From contig NZ_BAAAFC010000001.1 in NCBI RefSeq assembly GCF_039523335.1, positions 930,001 through 994,000 of the forward strand: DNA of 64,000 bases, given 5' to 3'. The DNA is from Marinobacter szutsaonensis. Lineage in GTDB: Bacteria > Pseudomonadota > Gammaproteobacteria > Pseudomonadales > Oleiphilaceae. The notes under the pieces were generated by a model that saw nothing but the letters and a program-made list of their open reading frames with translations, did no database searches and was not told where the DNA came from. A program made the position numbers and the translations under genes. Within the stretch, counting starts at the first letter, position 1, and each line of letters opens with the position of its first letter. Of the stretch, positions 17,762 through 28,742 are shown one piece after another.

Positions 17762-17807
17762 GCGTTGAGGGCTTGGCTCATTTCTAGCTAAAAGGACGAC
17801 ACAGCAT

Positions 17808-18254
17808 ATGACGAACCTGATTCTGGCAGCGATTGCCGCATTGGTTGTTGGCATTGTCATCGGGGTATTGGTTGGCCGCTCCGGTCAGGGACAGACTCTT
17901 CGGCAGCGCCGTGCAGAGCAGCAGATTGATGAGCTGCGGAGCGAGTTTACTCGTTACCAGGCTCAGGTGAATGAGCACTTCATGGAGTCAGCCCATTTGC
18001 TTCGGCGGTTCAATGACGCCTACCGGGATGTGAATCAGCACATGGCCCGGGGCGCGAATCGCCTCTGCAATGACGAGGACTGGATGGAGGAGCTTCAGCA
18101 GGAGACGTCCAAGAAGCGTCTGGAGGAGGTCCGCGAAGACGCGCCGGCAGAGCCGCCCCGGGATTATGCGCCGAAGAAGGATCCGGAGGCGAAGGGGACC
18201 TTGGCTGAGGACTTTGGGTTGGATAAGGAGCGGAAGGCTTCTTCTGAGGCTTGA
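17808..18254 (+). CDS. zapG: ZapG (YhcB/DUF1043), membrane-anchored division and envelope factor
   Basis: A 148-residue protein. One N-terminal membrane helix (about residues 4-23, LAAIAALVVGIVIGVLVG) is followed by a coiled coil (about 30-115) containing the family's LRSEFTRYQAQVNEHF...SAHLLRRFNDAYRDVNQHMARGA block, and then a charged Pro/Lys-rich tail. In E. coli YhcB interacts with division and elongation proteins and is needed for envelope integrity. An AAAGGA ribosome site lies about 11 bp upstream of the ATG. A core-and-arm RNA element begins 41 bp after its stop. Confidence 0.92.
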   Translation: MTNLILAAIAALVVGIVIGVLVGRSGQGQTLRQRRAEQQIDELRSEFTRYQAQVNEHFMESAHLLRRFNDAYRDVNQHMARGANRLCNDEDWMEELQQETSKKRLEEVREDAPAEPPRDYAPKKDPEAKGTLAEDFGLDKERKASSEA

Positions 18255-18295
18255 GTTTCCTTTTTTATTCGAAGACTGCGAATTCGGGAGTTTTT

Positions 18296-18408
18296 GAGCG
18301 GGCGGGGCTATGGCTCCCAAAACTCGCTCCTTCGGCACATCCCTGTGGCGCTTGAGCTCCGCCATCCATGGCTCCGCACAGTTTTGGGAGCCATAGCCCC
18401 ACCCGCTC
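18296..18408 (-). repeat. Core-and-arm element F1-A
   Basis: A 113-bp inverted-repeat element with 28-bp arms (one mismatch). Its core is shared with F1-B, F1-C and F1-D, but the outer arm sequence is found nowhere else in the window. On the minus strand the core contains GCC-ATGGAT-GGC and CAC-AGGGAT-GTG hairpins, both matching CANGGANG. The single arm mismatch is C-A on the plus strand and G-U on the minus strand. It lies 3' of both zapG and nif3 in their convergent gap; the minus-strand reading would place it in the nif3 3' untranslated region. The rest of the 352-bp gap holds two 30-bp palindromes. Confidence 0.88.
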
Positions 18409-18447
18409 CATCCGACTTGGTTGCTATTCGCTTCATGGGATGAAGTT

Positions 18448-18583
18448 GGGGTCAGATGAAAGCTTTCATCTGACCCCGGGGGAGATTTTGGCTTCGGGGA
18501 GAGCTTGCCTCCCCCAGAAGTTTGATCTTCGCAAGCACACGGACTGAAGCACCGGGGTCTGAAGAAAGCCTTCTTCTGACCCC
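18448..18583. repeat. Two 30-bp palindromes
   Basis: Copies at 18448-18477 (fully self-complementary, with AAGCTT at its centre) and 18554-18583 (T-T mismatch at position seven) lie between F1-A and the nif3 stop. About 75 bp of unremarkable sequence separates them. Confidence 0.9.
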
Positions 18584-18606
18584 ATTTTCATGACTCCACG
18601 TTCAAA

Positions 18607-19350
18607 TCACACCGGGTTATCGCAATCGATGAACTGGTGTTTTACACCAAATTCCTTCTCCAACGCCATCCCAAGTGCCTGCACACCATAGCGTTCTGTA
18701 GCGTGGTGACCCGCAGCGAAATAGTGGATGCCGCATTCTCGAGCAGTGTGAGTCGTCGGTTCTGAAATTTCCCCGCTGATATACGCATCGAGGTCAGCAT
18801 CCAGGGCAATGTTGATGAAGCCCTGCGCGGCACCGGTGCACCAGCCTACCCGCTTGATCTCCTGCTTGCCCTCACCGACCCAGAGAGGTTCGCGGTGGAG
18901 CTTTCTGGCGATATGCAGACCGAACTTTTCCGGTGTCATCGGTTCCTGCAGCTCACCTTCCCAGACCAGGCCGCCTAACGGGCGCGGATTTTTGATTTCG
19001 AGGACGTCGGCGAGCTGGCGGTTGTTGCCATACTCCGGGTGATCGTCCAGCGGGAGGTGGTAGGCGACGAGATTGATATCGTGATCAAGCAGTTGCTTCA
19101 GGCGCTCCCGCTTCATGCCTCGGATGCGCTGGTCCTCGCCTTTCCAGAAGTACCCGTGGTGGACGAGGATCATGTCGGCGTTGGCTTCGATGGCGGCTTC
19201 GATCAATGCCTTCGATGCGGTTACGCCGGTGATGATGGTGTCGATCTCATCCTTCCCCTCGACCTGGAGGCCGTTGGGGCTGTAGTCCTGGAAGTTTTCG
19301 GGTTGGAGCCATTCGTTGATTTTGGAAAGAATCTCAGATCGGATTGCCAT
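18607..19350 (-). CDS. Nif3-like dinuclear metal centre protein (YbgI family)
   Basis: A 247-residue Nif3/YbgI-family protein. Metal ligands are seen in ILVHHGYFW, in YHLPLDDHPEYGNN and in the C-terminal FAAGHHATERYG; together they bind two metal ions in a hexameric ring. The family is also described as a GTP cyclohydrolase I type 2-like fold; the physiological reaction is unsettled. AGAGGGGAG lies just before the ATG, which excludes the longer in-frame extension. In Pseudomonas the homologue also lies near hisC. Here a core-and-arm element separates the two. Confidence 0.9.
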   Translation of the reverse strand: MAIRSEILSKINEWLQPENFQDYSPNGLQVEGKDEIDTIITGVTASKALIEAAIEANADMILVHHGYFWKGEDQRIRGMKRERLKQLLDHDINLVAYHLPLDDHPEYGNNRQLADVLEIKNPRPLGGLVWEGELQEPMTPEKFGLHIARKLHREPLWVGEGKQEIKRVGWCTGAAQGFINIALDADLDAYISGEISEPTTHTARECGIHYFAAGHHATERYGVQALGMALEKEFGVKHQFIDCDNPV

Positions 19351-19386
19351 AGCTCCCCTCTTGATGACTATAACTCTGTAATTTGA

Positions 19387-19498
19387 GGGGCGAGGCGGGC
19401 AAGGGTTTCTGGGAATGTTGAAGGCCAAGGATGGCCTGAAACAAGCGCACATGGACGTGCTCGTAGCGGTTCCCAGAAACCCTTGCTCGCCTTGCCCC
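19387..19498 (+). repeat. Core-and-arm element F2-a
   Basis: A 112-bp element of the second core type, with arms of about 29 bp and two differences, both G-U pairs when read on the plus strand. The plus-strand core has AGGCC-AAGGAT-GGCCT and GCAC-ATGGAC-GTGC hairpins, each loop matching CANGGANG. It fills the hisC-nif3 gap and is antisense to their transcript. Confidence 0.88.
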
Positions 19499-19516
19499 AA
19501 CTCCAAAACTAGCAGG

Positions 19517-20569
19517 TTAGAGGGACTGTAAGCCCCGAATCAAGGCATCATTCTGCTCGGCTGTGCCGATCGTGATCCGCAAGAACTCACTGATTCGGGG
19601 CTTGTTGAAGTGCCGGACGATTATGCCCTGCTCTCTCAGGCCTTTAGCCAGTGCTTCGCCGGATTGTTCCTTGTGGCGGGCGAATACGAAATTGGCTTTG
19701 GAGGGCAGCACTTCGAAACCCAAACCCTCCAATGCTTCGGTAACACGCTCGCGCTCACTGATGACACCATCGCAGCACTTCTGAAACCAGGCTTCATCCT
19801 CGTAGGCGGCTTTCGCCCCGGCCAGGGCCAGTCGGTCCAGCGGGTAGCTGTTGAAGCTGTTTTTGACCCGGTTCAGGGCTTCGATCAGATCCTTGTGACC
19901 GACTGCGAAACCGACACGGAGACCAGCAAGCGAACGGGCTTTGGACAGGGTCTGGCTGACCAGCAGGTTCGGGTATTTGTCTACCAGGGTGATGGCGCTT
20001 TCTCCGCCGAAGTCTACATAGGCTTCGTCGACTACCACCACGCGATCCGGGTTGGCCCGGACGATGGCTTCTACTTGCTCCAGTGGCAGGTAGCGGCCGG
20101 TCGGGGCGTTCGGGTTCGGGAAGATGATGCCGCCGTTGGGCTGCTGGTAGTCTTCCGGGTTGATCTCGAAGCTGTCGGTCAGCGGTACCTTCTTGCCTTC
20201 GATGTTGTACAGGCCGCAGTAGACCGGGTAGAAGCTGTAGGTCACGTCCGGGAACAGGATCGGCTCGCCGTGCTGGAACAGGGCGTAGAAGATGTGGGCC
20301 AGGACTTCGTCGGAGCCGTTGCCGAGGAATACCTCCTCCGGCTGGACCTTGTGGTAGTCGGCGATGGTCTGGCGCAGGGCCTCGCCTTCCGGGTCCGGGT
20401 AGAGACGGAGGTTGTCGTTCAGTTCGGCCTGGATGGCTTCGATGACCTTGGGCGATGGGCCGAAGGGGTTTTCGTTGGTGTTGAGCTTGACCAGGTTTGC
20501 CATTTTTGGCTGTTCGCCCGGGACGTAGGGGACCAGGTCGTTTACCAGGGGGCTCCAGAATTTGCTCAT
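19517..20569 (-). CDS. hisC: Histidinol-phosphate aminotransferase
   Basis: A 350-residue PLP enzyme of class I/II aminotransferases. The N-terminal [17 protein letters not shown] block, the [10 protein letters not shown] pocket and the lysine motif [17 protein letters not shown] (Schiff-base Lys near 210) identify HisC. It converts imidazole acetol phosphate and glutamate to histidinol phosphate. AAAGGATCAA precedes the ATG. It follows hisD on the same strand, with 302 bp of palindromes between them, so readthrough must pass three hairpins or hisC needs its own promoter. Confidence 0.95.
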   Translation of the reverse strand: MSKFWSPLVNDLVPYVPGEQPKMANLVKLNTNENPFGPSPKVIEAIQAELNDNLRLYPDPEGEALRQTIADYHKVQPEEVFLGNGSDEVLAHIFYALFQHGEPILFPDVTYSFYPVYCGLYNIEGKKVPLTDSFEINPEDYQQPNGGIIFPNPNAPTGRYLPLEQVEAIVRANPDRVVVVDEAYVDFGGESAITLVDKYPNLLVSQTLSKARSLAGLRVGFAVGHKDLIEALNRVKNSFNSYPLDRLALAGAKAAYEDEAWFQKCCDGVISERERVTEALEGLGFEVLPSKANFVFARHKEQSGEALAKGLREQGIIVRHFNKPRISEFLRITIGTAEQNDALIRGLQSL

Positions 20570-20637
20570 TTGATCCTTTTGCTCCGAGTTGACGGCAGGT
20601 GGGCGAGGCTCCGACTGCCAGCAAGCTTCATGAAGAT

Positions 20638-20869
20638 GGGGTCAGATGAAGGCTTTCATCAGACCCCGGAGTTTGCGCTCAATTTCATTTATTGGGTAAT
20701 CCTTGGCCTTCAACATTCCCGAGCACCTGCGCCCCGCACTCCTGCCAACTTTGGTGCTGGCATCTTGAATGTGGGGGTCAGAAGAAGGCTTTCTTCTGAC
20801 CCCGGAGTTAGGGTTGAATATGGGGTCAGATGAAGGTTTTCATCAGACCCCTGAGGTCCATCTGACCCC
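20638..20869. repeat. Three 30-bp palindromes between hisD and hisC
   Basis: Copies start at 20638, 20774 and 20822, with a half copy (TCTGACCCC) at 20861-20869. They fill the 302-bp gap inside the his cluster. The sequence at 20680-20770 shows no gene or clear signal, though its CCTTGGCCTTCAACATTCCCGAG stretch, interrupted here only for quoting length at 23 bases, resembles part of an F2 core. Confidence 0.85.
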
Positions 20870-20871
20870 GC

Positions 20872-22179
20872 TTAATCGTTGATTCGGTACTCCGCCGAGC
20901 GGGCGTGGGCGGTGAGGCCTTCGCCTCTGGCCAGGACGGAGGCTACCCGGCCCATGCGGTCGGCGCCGTTGGCGCTGAAGCCTATGATGGACGAGCGCTT
21001 CTGGAAGTCGTAGACGCCCAGCGGTGACGAGAACCGTGCGGTGCCGCTGGTGGGCAGGACGTGGTTCGGGCCGGCGCAGTAGTCGCCCAGGGCTTCGGCG
21101 GTGTAGCGGCCCATGAAAATGGCGCCGGCGTGGCGGATGTCGTCCAGCATGGCCTGCGGGTCTTCGACGGACAGCTCCAGGTGTTCCGGGGCGATCCGAT
21201 TGGAGACTTCGGCCGCCTCCTTGAGATCTGCGACCTGGATCAGGGCCGCACGGTCGGTCATGGAGGTGCGGATGATGTCTGCGCGTTCCATGGTCGGGAG
21301 CAGCTTGTTGATGCTGGCTTCCACGGCATCCAGGAATTCCGCATCCGGGCTGATCAGGATGCTCTGGGCCTGCTCGTCGTGCTCGGCCTGGGAGAAAAGG
21401 TCCATGGCGATCCAGTCCGGGTCGGTCTTGCCGTCAGAGATCACCAGGATTTCGGAGGGGCCGGCGATCATGTCGATGCCGACGACGCCGAACACTTCCC
21501 GCTTGGCGGTGGCCACGAAGATGTTACCCGGGCCCACGATCTTGTCGACCGAAGGAATGGTTTCCGTTCCGTAAGCCAGCGCACCGACTGCCTGGGCACC
21601 GCCCACCGTGAATACCCGGTCTACGCCGGCAATGGCGGCGGCGGCCAGGACCATGTCGTTGACGACACCGTCCGGCGTGGGGACCACCATGATGACTTCG
21701 CTGACGCCAGCGACTTTTGCCGGGATGGCGTTCATCAGTACCGAGGATGGATAGGCTGCCTTGCCACCGGGCACGTACAGGCCTGCTCGGTCCAACGGGG
21801 TGACCTTTTGGCCCAGGATGGTGCCGTCCTGGTCCTGATACTGCCAGGATTTCTGGTCCTGGCGTTCGTGATAGTCGCGGATGCGCTCGGCCGCCTTTTC
21901 CAGAGCCTCACGCTGGTCCTGGGGAATGGCGTCCAGGCTTTTCTGGAGCCGGTCTTTGCCCATTTCCAGTTCGGCTACGGAGCCGACGGCCAGGCGGTCA
22001 AATTTCTCGGTGAATTCGAGGACTGCCTGATCGCCGCGGGTTTTGACCTCGTGCAGGATGTGTCGTACCGATTCGTTTACCTGATGATCAACGCTGTCGT
22101 CCCAGGCCAGGAGTTTGGCCAGTGCGCTGTCGAAAGCGCTTTGGGAGGCGTTCAGTCGTTTGATGGTTACGTCGGTCAT
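20872..22179 (-). CDS. hisD: Histidinol dehydrogenase
   Basis: A 435-residue HisD of full length. The NAD-binding [13 protein letters not shown]...VDKIVGPGN block, the PSEILVISD motif and the C-terminal zinc and active-site stretch [28 protein letters not shown] are all present. It catalyses the last two steps from histidinol to histidine with two NAD+. AGGAAC precedes the ATG. A palindrome separates it from hisG and three separate it from hisC. Confidence 0.96.
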   Translation of the reverse strand: MTDVTIKRLNASQSAFDSALAKLLAWDDSVDHQVNESVRHILHEVKTRGDQAVLEFTEKFDRLAVGSVAELEMGKDRLQKSLDAIPQDQREALEKAAERIRDYHERQDQKSWQYQDQDGTILGQKVTPLDRAGLYVPGGKAAYPSSVLMNAIPAKVAGVSEVIMVVPTPDGVVNDMVLAAAAIAGVDRVFTVGGAQAVGALAYGTETIPSVDKIVGPGNIFVATAKREVFGVVGIDMIAGPSEILVISDGKTDPDWIAMDLFSQAEHDEQAQSILISPDAEFLDAVEASINKLLPTMERADIIRTSMTDRAALIQVADLKEAAEVSNRIAPEHLELSVEDPQAMLDDIRHAGAIFMGRYTAEALGDYCAGPNHVLPTSGTARFSSPLGVYDFQKRSSIIGFSANGADRMGRVASVLARGEGLTAHARSAEYRIND

Positions 22180-22238
22180 TTCTGTGTTCCTGCTTCAGGA
22201 GGACATTGCTTTGGTTTTGCTGTGGTGCCGGAATTACC

Positions 22239-22268
22239 GGGGTCAGAAGAAGGCTTTCTTCAGACCCC
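22239..22268. repeat. 30-bp palindrome touching the hisG stop codon
   Basis: A GAAGAA/TTCTTC copy with an A-A mismatch. Its last C is the complement of the G of the hisG TAG stop, so the insertion or decay point coincides exactly with the end of the reading frame. It lies between hisG and hisD. Confidence 0.9.
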
Positions 22269-22915
22269 TACTTGTTCTCTCGCCGCTTCTCTACTGCGGC
22301 CGCCATCTTTTCAATTATGGGGTTAATCCGGCCATGTTTCATCTTCATGGACGCACGATTAACCACTAACCGGCTGCTGATGTTTTCAATCAGGTCCCGG
22401 GCTTCGAGGCCGTTGGCTTTCAGGGTGTTGCCGGTATCCACAATATCGACGATCTCGTCGGCCAGGCCGAGGATCGGGGCCAGTTCCATTGCGCCGTACA
22501 GCTTGATGATATCGGCCTGGCGGCCCTGGGCGGAATAGTACCTTCGAGCCAGGTTGACGAACTTGGTGGCTACCTTGATGCGGCCGTTCGGGGGTGTCTG
22601 GCCCTTGGGGCCGGCGGTCATCAGGCGGCAGCGGGAGATGTTCAGGTCCAGGGGCTCGTACAGGCCTTCCGCGCCGTGCTCCATCAGCACATCCTTGCCG
22701 GTCACACCGAGGTCCGCGCCGCCGTACTGGACATAGGTCGGCACGTCGGTGGCGCGGATGATCAGTACGCGAACGTCCGGATCGGTGGTCGGAAACACCA
22801 GCTTGCGGGATTTCTTCACGTCGTCCACCAGCTCAATGCCGGCTTCCGCCAGCAGCGGCAGGGTTTCTTCGAGGATTCGTCCCTTCGACAAGGCGATGGT
22901 GATGGAATCTGTCAT
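22268..22915 (-). CDS. hisG: ATP phosphoribosyltransferase, short form
   Basis: A 215-residue HisG catalytic subunit of the short type. [18 protein letters not shown] opens the protein; [18 protein letters not shown] and the phosphoribosyl-pyrophosphate loop [17 protein letters not shown] follow. It lacks the C-terminal allosteric domain of the long form, and short forms need the HisRS-like partner HisZ, which is not in this window. It catalyses the first committed step of histidine synthesis. GGAAGGA precedes the ATG. It follows murA after about 30 bp and probably shares its transcript. Confidence 0.95.
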   Translation of the reverse strand: MTDSITIALSKGRILEETLPLLAEAGIELVDDVKKSRKLVFPTTDPDVRVLIIRATDVPTYVQYGGADLGVTGKDVLMEHGAEGLYEPLDLNISRCRLMTAGPKGQTPPNGRIKVATKFVNLARRYYSAQGRQADIIKLYGAMELAPILGLADEIVDIVDTGNTLKANGLEARDLIENISSRLVVNRASMKMKHGRINPIIEKMAAAVEKRRENK

Positions 22916-22944
22916 GCGTCCTTCCGGTTTCCCGTCTGTGTCTG

Positions 22945-24478
<1,534 letters not shown>

Positions 24479-24527
24479 AAACTATCCTCGGGTGTTTTGG
24501 GAAAATCAGGGGCGAGATTGTAACCAA

Positions 24528-24836
24528 TTAGTCGGCGCGGGTCAGCTGGGCACTCAGATTACTCAGTGACGCCAGCGAGGCAAGGCGACCATTGATGCCA
24601 CGAAAACTCAGGTCGATGCCCTGCTTCCTGGCAAGCCGCTCCCAGCACAGCATCATGGAGAGCACCACACTGTGGGCGGTTTCCAGACCGGAGACATCAA
24701 CCACGAGACCATCGTTGATCCCGGAAATCAGCTGCTCCCCCTGCTGGCGAAGGCCAATGACCGACGAGGCATCCACCTCGCCGGTCACGATCATCTCGCC
24801 ATCCCGGAGCTCGGCGCGCGGTGCGGAAGGACTCAT
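24528..24836 (-). CDS. mlaB: MlaB, STAS subunit of the MlaFEDB lipid transporter
   Basis: A 102-residue STAS-domain protein. The conserved pattern GLVVDVSGLETAHSVVLSMMLCWERLA includes the short loop and helix that dock on MlaF. It stabilises and regulates the MlaF ATPase at the inner membrane. Its ATG overlaps the mlaC stop as ATGA. The longer upstream frame is the mlaC end read in another frame. Confidence 0.92.
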   Translation of the reverse strand: MSPSAPRAELRDGEMIVTGEVDASSVIGLRQQGEQLISGINDGLVVDVSGLETAHSVVLSMMLCWERLARKQGIDLSFRGINGRLASLASLSNLSAQLTRAD

Positions 24837-25486
24837 GAGTTGTCTGCGTCTCCGTCCAGATCGATGGCCTTGGCGGCATCGCTCCAGCCGTCGATCACTA
24901 CCTGGATCTGGCCCCGGTTCTCTTCCATTTCCTGGCTGAAACGATCCCGGAAGGCGAGACCAATGTTCACACCTTCGACGATCACGTTCTCCATCAGCCA
25001 CTGGCCCTCACCGTTCCGGTACATGGAGTACACCACCGGATAGCGGTTGCCCGAGGAACTGATCACTTCCAGATCTACCGAAGCGCGGTCTTCATCCCGC
25101 GGCAGGATGGTCGCTTCCTTCACCTTGATCTCGAAGTCCTCGGCATCGACCAGGGCCTTGGCATAGCTGTCGAACAGGCTGCGCTTGAACTTCTCGACGA
25201 ACTCGTCACGCTGCTCCGGGGTAGTCTGGCGCGCGTAGCGCCCCATTACGCGGGCGGCGATGCGACGGAAATCCACAAAATCGGTCAGGGCCTCGTCCAT
25301 GCTCCGGTAGAAGGCCTCGGGGTCCTTCTCATACAGGCCCCGCTCCTCATTCAACTTCTCCACCAGCTTCTGGGTGTTGACGTCCACGTATTCGCGCAAC
25401 TCTTCGGCCTGCCCCGCCTGCGCCTGGGCAAGCGTCGCGACCACCAGGGCCAACGCCAGGAAAAGTCGTTGGGTTAAAGCAACCAT
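24833..25486 (-). CDS. mlaC: MlaC, periplasmic phospholipid carrier
   Basis: A 217-residue exported protein with a signal peptide ending about AQAQAG-QAEE, then the MlaC/Ttg2D domain (FVDFRRIAARVMGRYARQTTPEQRDEFVEKFKRSL; WLMENVIVEGVNIGLAFRDRF). It shuttles phospholipid between the outer-membrane MlaA complex and the inner-membrane MlaFEDB complex; mlaA is not in this window. The acidic tail is slightly longer than in E. coli. Confidence 0.95.
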   Translation of the reverse strand: MVALTQRLFLALALVVATLAQAQAGQAEELREYVDVNTQKLVEKLNEERGLYEKDPEAFYRSMDEALTDFVDFRRIAARVMGRYARQTTPEQRDEFVEKFKRSLFDSYAKALVDAEDFEIKVKEATILPRDEDRASVDLEVISSSGNRYPVVYSMYRNGEGQWLMENVIVEGVNIGLAFRDRFSQEMEENRGQIQVVIDGWSDAAKAIDLDGDADNS

Positions 25487-25527
25487 CAGGATCTCCCGCT
25501 ATCTCTGTTCGGTCAGTGTTCCGGTGC

Positions 25528-25977
25528 TCATTTACCGGAAGCAAAGTTACTGATCAGCCGCTCAAGGTTCATGGCGGACTGGGTGGAATAGAAGGTATCG
25601 CCCGCTTGCAGCGATTCCATGTCTCCACCGATGGATATATCAATGTACTGCTCACCGAGCAGGCCGGATGTACGTATTACTGCGGAACTGTCCGCCGGAA
25701 TGTTGTCCACCTCGGCCTGAATCGACATTCTCACCCGGGCCTGGAAGGTTTCCTTGTCGAGGGAAATGGACTCGATGGTGCCGACCGTCACCCCGGCCAT
25801 GGAGACCTTGCCCCGGGGTGTCAGGCCGCCGGTATCGTTGAAATTGGCGTACAGGGTGTAGGTGCTCTCGGCGGCCTTGGGCGACAACCCGCTGACCTGA
25901 AGCGCCAGCACCAGCAAAGCCGCCAGCCCCGCAACCATGAACAGACCAACTATGATTTCAATGGTTCTCTGTGCCAT
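25528..25977 (-). CDS. mlaD: MlaD, MCE-domain subunit
   Basis: A 149-residue protein. One N-terminal membrane helix (about 7-27) is followed by a single MCE domain (TYTLYANFNDTGGLTPRGKVSMAGVTVGTIESISLD) and the short C-terminal helix that makes the hexameric pore. It links MlaE to the periplasm. The start follows mlaE by 22 bp. Confidence 0.95.
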   Translation of the reverse strand: MAQRTIEIIVGLFMVAGLAALLVLALQVSGLSPKAAESTYTLYANFNDTGGLTPRGKVSMAGVTVGTIESISLDKETFQARVRMSIQAEVDNIPADSSAVIRTSGLLGEQYIDISIGGDMESLQAGDTFYSTQSAMNLERLISNFASGK

Positions 25978-25999
25978 TACCGGCTCCCGTTGATCAATC

Positions 26000-26782
26000 T
26001 CAGAAATCGCCGAACATTACGGCGGTTAGCACAAAATCCAGCCCCAATACCGCCAGAGACGAGTAAACCACGGTCTTGGTGGTGGCGGAACTGATTCCGG
26101 CGGACGTGGGCACACAGTCGTATCCCTGGAACACTGCGATCCAGGCGCAGACGAACCCGAACACGACGCTCTTGATGAAGCCGTTCATCACGTCGTCCAC
26201 AAAGTCCACGGAGGATTGCATGTTGCCCCAGAAGGAACCTTCGAACACGCCCAGCCATTCCACACCAACCAGCATCCCGCCCCAGATACCGACCACGGAG
26301 AAGATAACCGCCAGTATCGGCATGGCTATGAAGCCGGCCCACAGGCGTGGCGCGATCACCCGCCGCAGGGGATCCACCCCCATCATTTCCATGCTGGACA
26401 GCTGCTCGGTGGCCTTCATCAGGCCGATCTCGGCCGTTAACGCCGAGCCGGCCCTGCCGGCGAACAGCAAGGCGGTGACCACCGGCCCGAGCTCCCGCAC
26501 CAGGGTCAGTGCAATCATCTGGCCGATGGCCGCCTCAGAACCGTAATCGGAGAGAATGGTGTAACCCTGCAGCCCCAATACCATGCCGATAAACAGGCCG
26601 GAAACCACCACAATGGCCAGGGACAGCACCCCGACCGAATAGATCTGTTTAACCAGGAGCGGAAAGCCGGTCACCGGGCGGGGCACACCACTCAGCACCC
26701 CGGCCAGGAAACGCCCGGAGCGACCGAGGGAAGCGACAACATCCAGGCCCAGCCGGCCCAGGGAAGCGATACGATCCAGCAT
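26000..26782 (-). CDS. mlaE: MlaE, permease of the phospholipid transporter
   Basis: A 260-residue integral membrane protein of the MlaE/Ttg2B family. Five to six hydrophobic helices surround the [44 protein letters not shown] signature. It forms the membrane core of the MlaFEDB transporter. Its start overlaps the mlaF stop by one base. Confidence 0.95.
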   Translation of the reverse strand: MLDRIASLGRLGLDVVASLGRSGRFLAGVLSGVPRPVTGFPLLVKQIYSVGVLSLAIVVVSGLFIGMVLGLQGYTILSDYGSEAAIGQMIALTLVRELGPVVTALLFAGRAGSALTAEIGLMKATEQLSSMEMMGVDPLRRVIAPRLWAGFIAMPILAVIFSVVGIWGGMLVGVEWLGVFEGSFWGNMQSSVDFVDDVMNGFIKSVVFGFVCAWIAVFQGYDCVPTSAGISSATTKTVVYSSLAVLGLDFVLTAVMFGDF

Positions 26783-27591
26783 CAGGCGCCTCCTCCCAGA
26801 CCAAAGTCCTTGCCGGCATCATCCGCCGGATAATGGAAGGGCACCGGGCCGTCCGGCTGGCCCTGCAGGAACTGCTGGACCTGATCCGACGGGTGGGCCT
26901 TCAGTTCCTCCGGCGTGCCTTCACCAATGACCTTGCCGTCGGCAATGATACAGGCGTAATGGCAGATACTCAGGGACTCGGGCACGTCATGGGAGACCAG
27001 CACGCTGGTCAGGCCCATGGAACTGTTCAGATCCCGAATCAGCTTGACCAGAACGCCCATGGCAATGGGATCCTGGCCGGCGAAGGGCTCGTCGTACATG
27101 ATCAGTTCCGGGTCCAGGGCAATACTGCGCGCCAAAGCAACCCGGCGGGTCATACCGCCGGACAGCTCCGAAGGCATCAGGTGGCGCGCACCCCGCAGGC
27201 CAACGGCTTCAAGCTTCATCAGGACGATGTCGTGGATCATGTCTTCGGGCAGTTTCGTGTGTACCCGCAGCGGAAACGCCACGTTTTCAAAGACACTCAG
27301 ATCGGTAAACAGGGCGCCACTCTGGAACAGCATGCCCATCTTTTCGCGCAGGGCGTACAAGTCCTTGCGCTTGAGGCGCGGCACCTCGTGGCCATCCACC
27401 TGGACGCTGCCACTGTCCGGGCGCAGTTGCCCGCCGATCAGTCGCAGCAAAGTAGTCTTTCCTGTTCCACTGGGCCCCATGATCGCGGTGATCTTGCCCC
27501 TGGGAATGTCCAGAGTGATGCCATCGAAGATGCGCCGGCCGGAACGGGAGAAGACAACGTCCTTCAGAGATATGTATGCATTCGAACCCAT
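26782..27591 (-). CDS. mlaF: MlaF, ATPase of the phospholipid transporter
   Basis: A 269-residue ABC ATPase. Walker [10 protein letters not shown] at 39-46, signature LSGGMTRR and Walker [11 protein letters not shown] identify it, and the [22 protein letters not shown] stretch is characteristic of MlaF. It is the first gene of the mlaFEDCB-ibaG-murA-hisG cluster. AAAGGGACAG lies before the chosen ATG; the upstream in-frame extension reaches into the promoter region shared with kdsD. Confidence 0.95.
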   Translation of the reverse strand: MGSNAYISLKDVVFSRSGRRIFDGITLDIPRGKITAIMGPSGTGKTTLLRLIGGQLRPDSGSVQVDGHEVPRLKRKDLYALREKMGMLFQSGALFTDLSVFENVAFPLRVHTKLPEDMIHDIVLMKLEAVGLRGARHLMPSELSGGMTRRVALARSIALDPELIMYDEPFAGQDPIAMGVLVKLIRDLNSSMGLTSVLVSHDVPESLSICHYACIIADGKVIGEGTPEELKAHPSDQVQQFLQGQPDGPVPFHYPADDAGKDFGLGGGA

Positions 27592-27697
27592 AATCTGTCC
27601 CTTTCGAGGAGGGGCTACATTATGCGATGCGGCGCCTAACCTCAATGTCTGGGCGGTAAAATGTCCTGATGGTCATCACCGGAATTACTGAAAATGA

Positions 27698-27703
27698 TAT
27701 ACT
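27698..27703 (+). promoter_or_regulatory. Candidate -10 of the kdsD-lpt operon
   Basis: TATACT lies 59 bp before the kdsD start in the 170-bp divergent gap with mlaF. The -35 is poor. Nothing else promoter-like is visible on the plus strand here. Confidence 0.35.
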
Positions 27704-27761
27704 TCCGCCACTTTCAACGCTTTTTGCCGAATTCCCCCGATACAAGCCAGGCCAGAGCCCG

Positions 27762-28742
27762 ATGACTGAACAGACCAGCCACGATTTCCGGACGTCCGCC
27801 CTACGCGCCATTCGCATCGAGCGCGATGCCATCGAGGCCCTCGAAGGCCGCGTTGACGACCACTTCCTCCGCGCCTGCGAGACCATCATGGCCTGCAAGG
27901 GCCGGGTCGTGGTCACCGGCATGGGCAAGTCCGGCCATATCGGCAACAAGATCGCGGCGACCCTGGCCAGCACCGGCACGCCTTCTTTCTTTGTGCATCC
28001 CGGCGAAGCCAGCCATGGCGACCTGGGCATGATCACCAGCCAGGATGTGGTCATTGCCATCTCCAACAGCGGCAACACCAGCGAGGTGGTGACCATCCTG
28101 CCCCTGATCAAGCGCATGGGCGCCCCGCTGATCAGCATGACCGGCAATCCGGACTCGGTGCTGGCCCGGGAAGCGGTGGCCAATCTGGACGTCCGTGTCG
28201 ACGCCGAAGCCTGCCCGCTGGGCCTGGCCCCCACTTCCAGTACTACGGCAACCCTGGTCATGGGAGATGCATTGGCGGTAGCCCTGCTGGAAGCCCGGGG
28301 CTTCAGTGCCGAGGATTTCGCTTTCTCCCACCCCGGTGGCAGCCTGGGCCGACGCCTGCTGCTCAAGGTCTCCGACATCATGCACACCGGCAAGCAGATT
28401 CCGGTCGTGACTGAAGGCACCACCCTCAGTGGCGCTCTGCTGGAGATTTCCCGCAAGGGCCTGGGTATGACCACGGTGGTAGACGTCAAGGGCAACCTCA
28501 CCGGGATCTTCACCGACGGCGATCTGCGCCGCACCCTGGACCGGTCCGTGGACATCCACAACACCGCCATCGAGGAGGTGATGACGCGCCACGGCAAGAC
28601 CATTGCCGCCGACCACCTGGCGGCCGAGGCGCTGAACATCATGGAGGAAATGAAGATCAACGCCCTGCCGGTGACCGACGAGCAAGGCGCGCTGGTCGGC
28701 GCCATCAACATGCACGACCTGCTGCGAGCGGGAGTGATCTGA
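27762..28742 (+). CDS. kdsD: D-arabinose 5-phosphate isomerase
   Basis: A 326-residue sugar isomerase. The SIS domain (VVVTGMGKSGHIGNKIAATLASTGTPSFFVHPGEASHGDLGMI, then ISNSGNTSEVV) is followed by two CBS motifs (about 205-325). It converts ribulose 5-phosphate to arabinose 5-phosphate, the first step to KDO in lipopolysaccharide. I chose the ATG that gives MTEQTSHDF and normal length. The stop overlaps the kdsC start by one base. Confidence 0.95.
   Translation: MTEQTSHDFRTSALRAIRIERDAIEALEGRVDDHFLRACETIMACKGRVVVTGMGKSGHIGNKIAATLASTGTPSFFVHPGEASHGDLGMITSQDVVIAISNSGNTSEVVTILPLIKRMGAPLISMTGNPDSVLAREAVANLDVRVDAEACPLGLAPTSSTTATLVMGDALAVALLEARGFSAEDFAFSHPGGSLGRRLLLKVSDIMHTGKQIPVVTEGTTLSGALLEISRKGLGMTTVVDVKGNLTGIFTDGDLRRTLDRSVDIHNTAIEEVMTRHGKTIAADHLAAEALNIMEEMKINALPVTDEQGALVGAINMHDLLRAGVI

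Noticed and set aside
18296..18408. Integron attC site or insertion-sequence remnant
   Set aside because: attC sites and IS have conserved ends and variable interiors; here the core is conserved and the arms vary. There is no integrase, no transposase frame and no clear target duplication.
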